Assembly: GCA_964036275.1 (NCBI GenBank)
Contig: OZ038433.1
Span: forward strand, 2,664,013 to 2,728,012
Direction: 5' to 3'
From: Litoditis marina
Taxonomy: Eukaryota > Nematoda > Chromadorea > Rhabditida > Rhabditidae
Length of the DNA stretch: 64,000 nucleotides
Positions 35,272 to 46,900 of the stretch are shown in pieces. A model generated the notes under the pieces. The model was given only the letters and a program-made list of their open reading frames with translations. It searched no databases and was not told the DNA's origin. The translations under genes were made by a program, and so were the position numbers. The stretch's first letter is position 1; every line of letters begins with the position of its first letter.

Positions 35272-37902
35272 TCTAATTATCGATTTATCGATTTCCTTAA
35301 TCATCTACCCATGTCATTATTATCTCTAAGGCCCGGGTCATCTTTTTTCGCGGGCTTTTTACGTTGACGTGAAAGTCGGTAATCATGTTTTATTCACTAA
35401 AAACGCGGGCGTAATACGCCGACGTAAAAATATGAATCCGGCCTAATTATCCATATTCGATCAATTTTTAAATCCGAATATATTATCCGAAATGAGCCAC
35501 ATATGCGCCTTTTATCGTTTTGCGCACTGTTTTATGTGGTATGTGGTGACTTTTTCACAATTGGAAGTTTCGCTCTCTTTCCGCCCATTTTTTTGCTAGA
35601 GTCTATGCTTTCACTGTAAATTACCTGCATTTCAATTGTTTCTCAGAGTTGTGCGGAAGTTGTTGGGCGCACTAGTGACGTAGCCAGGTGTTACACCGCT
35701 TGCGACATTTATGTAATACTAGAACAGGAAACTGCGATGATCAGGTTTTTAGCAACCTTTCTTGAGCTGATATGTCAAACATCGCGCGCGTGTTTCATAT
35801 TTGATCCTCTCGTTTCTCATTCAATATTGAGAAGATGGTTAAAAAGTAGTATTCGTTTCTTCAAGTAATGAACAACAGGTTTCTTAGTTGTATAACCTAC
35901 CGGGTTGATAAGCAGAGAACCGGTTCGATACTTCCGATCGATAATTTGATTTTGTGATAGACGTTTTTCATCCCCCGGTGTTGGTCATTATAAGCATCTG
36001 TTGCTATCTGCGCAATCGCGTTCGGTCCTATGACTCACTTGTGACTGGTCAATTAATGTGGCACAAAAAGCCAGTTCATGATCATTTTTTGAGAATTTGT
36101 TGTTGTATGTTTTTTACGTATTTGTTGACCTTTATATTTTATTTATAATATTTGATCTCGGTGTTTTCAACGTTTGGCTCGCTTCAACCTGAACTTGGTT
36201 ACATACAGTAATAATCGGTTCGTTGAAGTTTGTAATGTAATTTCTATAAACATGAGGATTTGTTCAATTCATGTCCACATTGGTACAGTTGTTATGGTTG
36301 TTGGTCATTGTTGGTTGTATTTTCCTGACGTCATTTATTATAAATATGAAATCTGACACTCGGCTCTCAACTGGCTGGCAATAATAGTTTACTCGTTCAT
36401 CATGCGAGATTGGTTATTTCTCATTGACGAATGTTATAATTCGATAGCAATCTGTTTTCACTTCGATTTTGGATTTGAGCATGATTTTTACACACACTTG
36501 CATACTTCCCGTAGAAAACTTTTTTGAGAGTAATTTACCACTAATCAGTTAAAAAAAGTAAATTTGTTCAATCCATATCGTTAATAGTGGGGAGGAACTG
36601 TGTAGTTTTCTGTAGTTCTTTAACAGCTGAAAGTTTATTATATTTCTCTCTTCCCTTGCCCTTTTCTATGTTTTGTGTTTGTCGGGGGTAAATTGCGTGC
36701 AGCCGGCTTTCTATTGAATTCCCATCTGCCCCGATATGTGTTTTCTTCCTAATCTCAGCTATTCCTGACTCTTCCGACCATTACTCAGAGATAGTTTGAA
36801 TATCGAAATTTTTCGGTAACCTAACCGGTTTTTGGTTACATGGTGACCCTTTGTTTTAAGTTACTTGAGATAGGTAACCGTTTGGTAGCCTAACAAATTT
36901 TCGAGAATTCTTTTTTGTGTAAATTTTTAATTTGAAATTATTGTCATGTCATGATGTACTTACATACATTTTTCAAAACTCGTAGTTATGTATCAGTCTA
37001 GTTTGGTGCCTCTCCAAAATCTTTGGTTTATATGAAAGAAAGCCGTTTGTCAGACACTTCTCCAGCTGTTTTCGTATTCACAAGAGCTCTAACGAGTGCA
37101 AAGTATGCTTTTGACAGTTCCGGTTTACAATAAGTGAGTTGAATGAATGATTGATAGTCGAGTGGATTAAGTGTAGCAAGGTGAGTTGGTTCTATCCTGG
37201 CAAGTCTGCCTTAATAAGAGACGAGATCGATAACCCGCACCCTCAGGCATGTTGGGCGCTTCCCCCTCTTATCTCATGGATTAGGTCAAAAGAGTAGAGT
37301 GCACTTAGCCGAAGTGAGCACTTGTATTCCGTGCATTTTTCTTCCTTTTTCCTATATTTGTTGAGGTATTAGGGTTGTCAAAACTTCAAGCTTAGATCTT
37401 TCATCTACTCTTACACTACAACCACTTTATTTCCTTATTTTTGGTGTCTCTATCAATTTCTTACTCTCTGTTTTCCTCTTCCGCTTCCTATTGTCTCTCC
37501 TATATGTTACCTTGTACAGTCTGCACCCTCTCCACTATTTTGAACCAGTGAAACTATGGTTTTGATCTGGTTGTTGCCAATATCACTCACCAATGACCAT
37601 ACTATAACGGTGTATTTCTACACGTATTTCTACAGTCTTCATAACTATTATATTTTAGATAGTAAATTCCATCACCACAGAATAGAATGGGTTAATTCGC
37701 GATCAAACACGTGACTTTCACATAGTATATGGCACTCCAAATGGGTAAGGTAAATGGAGAGAGAAATTGGAGAGAAAAAGGGTACGACCAGCACAACGGC
37801 ACTTACCTCTTGTTTATTGAACACATTCTCTTAATACCGTTAGATCGATCGTCTACTTATATTTGTTCACCTGATTCTGTCCAGCCCCCCCCCCCCCTCT
37901 CG
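35272..37902. other. Spacer CPSF3 to synaptojanin
   Basis: A 2.6-kb region without supported exons. It includes a degenerate CCGGTTACC-family fragment at about 36813-36900. At about 37155-37330 there is a tRNA-like stretch (A-box-like TAGTCGAGTGGATTAAG) that could be a SINE remnant. The right end has an AG followed by a C13 run immediately before the synaptojanin ATG. Confidence 0.5.
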
Positions 37903-40900
37903 ATGTCAGTGCGAGGCGTGCGCGTCTGGCGTCGCTCCGACGTCCAGCTGCCACCCTCGATTCTGGTCGAACGAAACGGCGTCGACGGATCGTTGCTACT
38001 TCAGAATGGAGCCATCCTGGCGCTAGGTCAGTTTCTCATACACGATTTCTTTCTTCGAAAACACGTTGTTAAGAAGGTTCTCTACTTATACTATTACTAT
38101 TACTATTATAGGTCAAGTCATTCCAACTCAGACTCTACAGTATGAAGACTCCTACTGGACTTGCAGTCCGTTTTACTCACGTTACTGTTCTCGCGCGGTT
38201 TATTTTTTTTTGCATAATACTATTCTGGTTCTCAAGTACAAAGATTGTTCGAAACCATTCTTCAGCAAGTTGAAGTTGCAAAAGAGTTGTTGAAAAATTT
38301 GAGTGCATACTGTCAAAGTCAGAGTAGAAATGGTTTCGACTATACTTCTACTTTATATCACCAATATTTTCACAAAAGCCGATGTTTTCACTGCAAAACA
38401 GCTAATGAAAAGTATGAGAAGTATCTACGGATGCGGGATGTATTATATTTCAGATGCTGATGCCACTGAAGTTGAACGACGCACCTACGTGAAAGTTATC
38501 GATTCATACGGTCTTATGGGAGTACTCCGGATTAGTAAAGGTATCATTGGTTCATTGTTTGAGTAAACATGTCGAAAATCACCAGTGTGTCCTAGCCTTT
38601 CAGTAACCAAAAACGAAAGTTTGGTTACCGTCGAAACTAATGGTAAAAACCAAGCTTGCGTTAGATTGAAGGGTAACCGTGTTTTCAGTTCAGGTTACCA
38701 ACCGGTTACTACTCAGGTAACCTGAAAATAGGGTTACTAAACACCGGTTATATATAGCATTCACCTGATACCTGTTGCAGATGAGTCGCTGCTGGTGGCT
38801 GTAACGGGTGTTCTCTCGGTCGGACAACTCTACGGAGTGGACATAATGAAGGTCAGCGAGAATTCAAAAATCAATGTTTCAACCCTCTCCGTTACAAAAT
38901 ATTACAAACAACTGTGAACCATTTGAAATCATATGGCTCTGATTCTTTCTATCCAGTTTTATGCTGTCTCTGATGAGCGAGTGCCACATTCTTTGATTGT
39001 AGCTTGTAGATAAATCAATAATAAATTCAGGTGACCAACTGTGATTTCGTGCCACTTCGTACCATCGGATGTGCCGAGTACACGGATCCAAGAATAGCTG
39101 ACGTGAGTTTTTCATATACGGTTCGCTCTTTCCAAAGCAGGCTTATACGGTGTATTTCGTGTTTTGTCCTATCTCGCTGTGTTTGTAGTTTGATCCCGTT
39201 GCTTCTCGGTCGAAGTTCGTGAATTATGGCGTGTATGGACTACAAGAAATATTTGATCACACAGAATATCAGTCTTTTAATGCTACTTACTACCAATAGA
39301 AAAGGAATGAAAAAAATCTTACCATGACTTCAAATCAATCAGTTTTCAATAGAGACTGAAATTCGTCATAGGACGGATGCTACTTGCTATTGGTCATTTC
39401 TCTCAGTGATGTTTCCTAGGTAGCGTACATGGGTGACCACAAAGTTTCCCGACTCAATAGTCAGTACGACCTTTCCCCTCTAAAAAATTGCATTTGCCAA
39501 AAAACAGTTTTATGTTGCTAAATTTCGTGAAAATTCATCGAAAAATGCAAAAATCGGCCGTATTTAGAACTTTCTGCTCCTGCGGAGCATTAACGACCCC
39601 CCCCCCCCTTTGAACTGTGGTCACCCCCGATAGCGTATACTACAAGTAGTACATGTGGGCATGTATCACCCACCACCCAATGATGTAACGAATCTTGACC
39701 ATGCATATACGGCGTATGTTGCAAAATCCCGATGTGTTTGTAGTAGGATGCCTCTTCTTTACGGTCTAAATGTCTCGAGTTCAAACTACAGCTCAACTAT
39801 GGTCATCTTCTATCATCTATGTATATGTGTTTAGTTACAACGTCTTTTGTCCTCGGGAATGTTCTATTTCTCGTCCAGTCCGCAATACGACATCACCTCC
39901 TGTGCACAACGTCGCGCCGCCGGAAAGGAAAGCGACGCACGATTTTTCTGGTACGTTTATAACTTTGTTTGATTTTCTACTTTGGAACACTTTCGTTCGG
40001 TACCAACATTTCCCATCCTAATTCACTGTTGATTGATAAATTCTTTCTCGGAATGTTTGTTTTGGGCATCTTTGCGAAGCTTTCGAATGATTCCTGGATA
40101 TGAGAAAAATTGACTCTTGCTGCGATCCACTCGCTAGCACGTCACTTAGTTGTGTCATCGCATATAGCGTAGTAGTTTGGTTAGTGAAATAGATTGTTTT
40201 ATTCGTTATTTCCATGCTTCTTTTTTGAACTCACGAGCTGGTGCTGTTGTTTCTATCAAGAAGCGAATTTTCGTTCATCTTCATTCTTTCATTCCATACA
40301 GTAACCAGTATAAAGTTTTGGAGGATTTTTTATTACTTTCTTGCGGAAAAAAGTGCTATGGATCCTTACTTACAACTAGAACATTGCAGGAATCGCAGTC
40401 TCCATTTCTCGTTCGATCGATTCGGCATAGACACATCACAATGGCTTCTGAAATGCATGGCAGGGTGAGTATTTAATACTATGTTTCGCGATTGAGCGGG
40501 GGCCGCATGCATTCATCTCGATTTCAGAATAGCTGCAATGATAATTATGGTGGTTCACCTTGTTCTTGGAATAGTTGTTAGGCACGCACACCAGTAAGGT
40601 GTGCCTATTCTACAAATTATAACCCGTTTTTCGAGTCAAATACATGAAACTGCATAATATTAGCGCGTGAAAGAAGCAGTGTTTCAACCACTTTGCTGTA
40701 TTTAAACTTACACTTCATATCAGTTTGATGAGCGAAACTTTGAGAAATCGATATCTTATGTGTTTGTATAGTCTTGTGTTTGTAGTTCGGTGCTCGTCCG
40801 AACGGTGTACGTGGGTCACCGGACGGGGCGAGTAGCCCTGATGTCGCGGCTGAGTTGCGAGCGGGTCGGCACGCGGTTCAACGTTCGCGGCGCCAATCAC

Positions 40901-43900
40901 CTGGGACAAGTGGCCAATTTCGTCGAAACGGAACAGGTAAGTCTATCAAAATTGGCCCACTCTACAAGTAACCTCGTTTTTAGGTAATCCTTCTCCAGAT
41001 TGCCTAAACCAAAAACCGGTTATCGTTGTGACTAATCAATCATTAGTAAGGTTTTTCTAAAGTTAGCTGGACTGGTAACCGGTTTTCTCAAGTAAACTTT
41101 ACTATGTTACCGCTGTGAAAAAATTGTGATTGGTGAGTGATGGTTTCAGCTGATTGTCTTCGAAGATCGCGAGACGTCGATGATCCAGGTGCGCGGTTCG
41201 ATCCCCCTCTTCTGGGAACAACCGGGAGTTCAGGTCAGCACTTATTAATCATTTGCAAGGGCATCAGCAATATGTCTACATTGTTTATCTGTCCTACCTT
41301 ACGTATTTGGTTGATTTTCACTCCACTCGCTAGCACGTCACTTAGTTGTGTCGTCGCATATAGCGTAGTAGTTTGGTTAGTTAAATACATTGTTTTATTC
41401 GTTATTTCCATGCTTCTTTTTGGACTCACGAGCTGGTGCTGTTGTTTCTATCAAGAAGCGAATGTTTGATAATCAAAGAAGAGGGGATCGCTTAGCAATA
41501 GAAAATTTGGCTTCAATGATCTTGTTGTGTTCTAGGTCGGATCTCACAAAGTCAAGTTGCGTGCATTCGAGGCCAGCGCCCCTGCTTATCATCGGTAAGT
41601 TGTTTAAGAAAGATGTTTGGTTAACTGTTTGGTACCTTCATCAGCGTTCAAGTATTGATGAGATTACGGAAAAGTGGATTAGTATAAAGTTTGAATCGAG
41701 ATATAAACTTAGCAGTGCCTGCTAATTTTGCGACTAACAAAAGTGTTCTTACCTAAGTCTAAGTAATCCATCGTATTGTGGAGATACACGCGTATATAGA
41801 AATTTCTAGAATGATCATCACAACCCATGTTCAGTGATGTTTTCAGTCATTTTACTCGTCTGCAGTCACTGTATGGAGATACAGTAGTTGTGAACCTGCT
41901 TGGTCATAAGGAAGGAGAAAGGATACTCGCTGATGCATTTCGGGTGAGAACAAAGTCGATCATGTAGCGGTGGTACAACACCTTGAAACAAACTAGGTTT
42001 ATCTCAGAAAGTTTGATTGATGCCCAAAAACTCATATGCCACCTCTAAAAAAGTTATTCCGTGGCGCGTACACTGTAAAAATATTGGTCAATCTATTTAC
42101 TTGGAAACATCGTATCCAATAAGTTGTGACTATTCGTTTAAAAGGAACTCATTATAACCCAAATTAAATGGTCTCATACACTAGTTGTCCTTTCTTAAAG
42201 TTTCCCAAGGTGTTCAGGCAAGTTTGACAGAGTATGTGGAAGACTGCGAATAGTGTGACGGTCTTGGATGTATTTCCCTCTTTCAGACGCAGCACAAAAC
42301 TACGAAAATGACGTCATTGGTCGACTTCATCGACTTCGACTATCATGCCCAGATGAAGTCGTCGCGCGAGTCCATAAATGTCCTGCGGAAAAAGCTGTTG
42401 CCCTATATGACAAGCTACAATTTCTACGTATCAGCGGAGGGAAGGCAAAAGAGGTACATGAGAGAGAGAGAGAGAGATAGAATAATCTTTAACTAATAAC
42501 CCTGCTGAATAATTTTTATATGTTCTAGTAGTATTCATCTCTGATCTGATCTCTGAACAGTTATTAAATTTTGAAGACGAATTGGTGATGATGTGTTGGG
42601 TTTTCAATGTATAAATCTCGTTGTGAATCATATTTGTAGTTTGTACTATTAGTGTGAGTTCGCTATTTTCATTCGAACTGTTTAGAACTCAGTGCGGAGT
42701 GTTGCGTATCAACTGTCTCGACTGTCTGGATCGGACAAATTCTGTGCAGACCATGGTGGGATTGCAGGTAGGAAAGTATTTCAATATGTAAAAAAGGGGT
42801 TTGTTCTGTTTGTTTGTATAACAGGGGTTGTGGATCATATAATGTTACCTGTGACGTATAGACCACATAAGCCTTGAACTATGGTTCTAGTTAATTAAGT
42901 TTAGTCTGATACATTTGTTGGAAATTTGCGGTAATTTCAGCTTGAAGATTTGACATCTTACATGTCATGTTGCTACACATTCAGTACGTACTCGGCGTTG
43001 AGTGTTCGGTCTGATTTCTATCAATTTCAGGCTGTTCGTGAGCAAGTTGCGTCACTGGAAGTGGAAGCGGGTCGTGTGAATGTGGAACAGAGAATCGAGG
43101 AGATTCTCAAGGATCTTTGGGTGAAGAATGGCGACCAATGCAGTACAATCTATGCGGGAACGGGCGCGCTGGACGGCAAGAGCAAGGTTGGTGGTAGAGT
43201 TATATACCTGACGATTTGTAACCATAGGGGCGAACGTACAATGGTCCGTTCATCAGCCAAATCGAAGAAAAGTGGAGGTGAAAGTGAAATGTTGCCGAGA
43301 GTATAGCAGTGCGAAGTATATCAATCGATTTTACCCAGTAGAGAAAGGTTTTTAGTGATTCGGTTGTTTAAATGCAAACAACGTTAAAAAAACTGGTGCA
43401 AAGGTGCATTGTACCATGGGGTTGAGCGTTGAGTTTTCGAAACCACATTTAAATCCGTCTAAAAAAATGCGAGAAAGTTATCCGGGTATACATTTGTGTG
43501 TTGGGGCGCAATAATACATTATGAGGGAAAAGTCTTTGTCTCGGATGGTTTTCTGTTGCATAAAGTCTTTTTTGTCATTTAGTTCAAAGACGCCTCGCGA
43601 TCGATCGCGCGAACCATCCAAAACAACCTGATGGACGGCTCGAAACAGGAGTCGTTCGACCTCTTCTTGGCCGGAACCTCGTTTGACCAACGAATATTCG
43701 ACAGGGCCGCCAATCTACTCCCGACCCCCATTGTACAAGGTACGTTGTCGTACGAAGGTTGAGAACAATTTTCACGTTTTGACAAGATGGAGGTCTCTCA
43801 TTTATTTACTTTAGGGTTTCCAATAGTGCTTATGGTTATGGCTACCTTCATAGAAACAAAATTCAGTTTACACTGTTCTACTCTGCTTTTTTTGTGGTGT

Positions 43901-46900
43901 CAATCAGAATCGAGTTTGGAATAAACCGAGTTTTTCGAGTTCTGACACAATCGTGTTTTCTACTCTCGACTCGGACTACAGTTTCTAGTCGGTGATGTGT
44001 TTTCGCTATCATTTCCCTATTGCTTTCTTATGTTTTCATCTTACAGACAGTTACTACTTTCATGGTAAGTCATATAGTGTTGTGCTTGTATTTGGGAATG
44101 ATTTTGCGTTATTAGAATCGGATTGTTGTTTGAAATGTTGAATGAGATTAGAATGAGACTATGTATCGATTTCATATTTCTCCGATTCCAGAATACGCCG
44201 ATGCTGTTAGTCAGATAGTCGATAGAAGCACAGAGATTACGACTCCGAATCCGATCAAAATATTTGTCGGTTAGTTGTTTGTTATCACTTTTTACAGCCG
44301 GTTGACACCTTGAGAGAAGGCAGCAATGAATTCTAGTTCAGGTACCCCGTGTACCTTGTACCTAGAGCCTAGAAATAACGTACGCTAGCATGCATTTATT
44401 CTGCCCCCCCCCCCTTACATTGGTGGTAAAATTTTCAAATGTCCTTACGAATTACGAACCAATTAGTTCTCCTGAATAACGCGTTTATGTGTGAAACTAT
44501 ACAATCTCTTTACAGGCACTTGGAACGTTAATGGTGGCAAGAACATGCACAACGTTGCCTTCCGTGAAGAGTCAAACATGGCACATTGGATATTTCCCAA
44601 TTCAAACTTGGGTGAGTGATAGGGTTGTTAAAGTCGAACTCGAAACTCGACTCGACTCGAAAAAACTCGAAAATTTTCGAGTTGAGTCGAACTCGAAACT
44701 CGAAAACTCGAAATTTCTCAAAACTCGAAAACTCGAAAACTCGAAAACTCGAAATTTTCCAAAAACGCGAAAACTCGAAAACTCGAAAACTCGAAATTTT
44801 CCAAAATTCGAAAACTCGAAAACTCGAAAACTCGAAATTTCCCAAAACTCGAAAACTCGAAAACTCGAAAACTCGAAATTTTGAACGCGAAAACTCGAAA
44901 ATCAAATATTCGGACTCGAAAAATGTCTCTCTTGGGTCCAAAAACACTCAAAACTCGACTCGACTCGAAAAAACTCGAAAATTTTCGAGTTGAGTCGAAC
45001 TCGAAACTCGAAAACTCGAAATTTCCCAAAACTCGAAAACTCGAAAACTCGAAAACTCGAAATTTTTCAAAACTCGAAAACTCGAAAACTCGAAATTTTT
45101 CAAAACTCGAAAACTCGATAACTCGAAAACTCGAGATTTCCCAAAACTCGAAAACTCGAAAACTCGAAAACTCGAAATTTCCCAAAACTCGAAAACTCGA
45201 AATTTTCAACTCGATTAACAACCCTAGTGAGTGAGCAATGTCAGACATTGTCAACTGGTGGCCGCATTCACCTATCTTCGGGAAGCTAAAATACCTCCCC
45301 GCGGAAAGGTAGATCAGAGTAATAGTGTGCTGATGAGGAGGGACCAGAGGCGCGGGAAGCTTTTTTTAAGCTTCCCTCGAGATTGGTGAATACGGCCACT
45401 GGTCTCATCGAATTGTACAACATTTTCCACTCCAAAGAGAAGTTAGGCATGAAGATATATGATCTTCATTTTCTGCGGTGGCAGCTTCCGGGTATACCGC
45501 TGGTAATACACACCCTTCTACGTATGAGTCACGGCACCCTTTCACTACTTGCATATTAGTCGCGTCAATTTTTAACGTTTTAACAGCTGATGTACCAGGA
45601 TTTGACCTACCTTTTGGCCGTCGCACTTCTCCTCTCACCCCTCTATCTCAATTCCTGCTCTCAGTTCACCAGTGTTTCAGTGGCCGTGCATGACCTGGAT
45701 GAGGCTCCAGATATAGTGGCCATCGGGGTGGAGGAGCTGGTGGACCTCAACGCAACCAATATGGTCAAGGCCAGGTGAGAACTTGAGTTCATGTTTCACG
45801 GTCCATATCTGTCCTAAATTTACAATCTGGGGTTTTTTGTGTTTAGTTTTCAGTGGCTTTGTGATTCATAAGCTATCGGGTGCGAAATTCAGAGCGTTTT
45901 TAAAATTAGATTTTGGGTCGAATCGGAATCGAAAATATCTTCCGAATGCAGCTTCGAGTCCGAACCTACTCAACTTCAGTGTGTAAATATGTTACCTGAT
46001 AGTTGTTTTCTATTGTTGGCTCTTCTTAGCTAGCGATGAAATGCGTCCACTTTAATAGTTACTTGAAAGGTGTAGCGAAAAGAACTTGGTATGAAGAAAC
46101 CTCAGGAAATTATTACACAGCTATACCACCATAAGCAGTTATTTCTTTCAGTACGACGAACCAGCGAATGTGGTGCGAGGGTATCCGGAAAACGCTGCAC
46201 GAAAAGGCACCGTACATCCTGGTTGCCTGCGAACAGCTGGTTGGTTGTTGACAGCAACCATTTCTGACAAATTTAGTTCAGCTCAGGAAAGTTGTAAAAC
46301 GGCCATTGCAATGCGGAACTTGGCTGAATTTGAACATTTTTGATGCGAACTATCAAATTGGTTTTGTTTCAACCGGAAAGATGGTTAGTTGTGGAGTAGT
46401 AGTCACATCGTACTGGTCGCTGACAGAAACTTAGTTATGCATGACTTCTAGAGCTGTAGATTAAATAATATCGTAAAATTGTGTATTTGCAAAATATATG
46501 AGCTGTCCGTAATACTAAAACTGCAAATTTGTTAGGTTGGCGTTTGTCTATATCTCTTTGTCCGCCCCCGACTAGCTCCTGCCATGAAAGATTTCTCCGT
46601 GGCTTCAGTGAAGACAGGAATGGGTGGGGCTACCGGAAACAAGGTAGGTTACCATGATCAATATAAGTATTTATTGATATTGGCAAGATAGCAAGGGATG
46701 TGAGGTGTAATATTTCCGAGATTATAAATTATAAGCCATGAACGCTATAACATGTAGGTGGTTGAACTATTCTTTTCTCGGAATAACTTTTTTTTCTATT
46801 TGTTCATCAATGTATATGATTTGGTGGTTTCTGTTGCCATAAAATGTTACGTTTAAGGTAAAATAGTCAATCGCTTTTCTTGCAGAACCGTTGTTTCAGG

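Noticed and set aside
44640..45215. CRISPR-like regular repeat array
   Set aside because: There are no unique spacers of constant length; it is an 8-bp minisatellite inside a DNA transposon in an animal genome.
44528..45254. Long open frames on both strands, up to 178 codons, across the CTCGAAAA array
   Set aside because: They are translations of an 8-bp repeat without stops (Glu-Asn-Ser-Lys or Phe-Glu-Phe-Ser periodicity), cross transposon ends and have no homologue-like content. The same holds for the frames at 55.2-55.9 kb.
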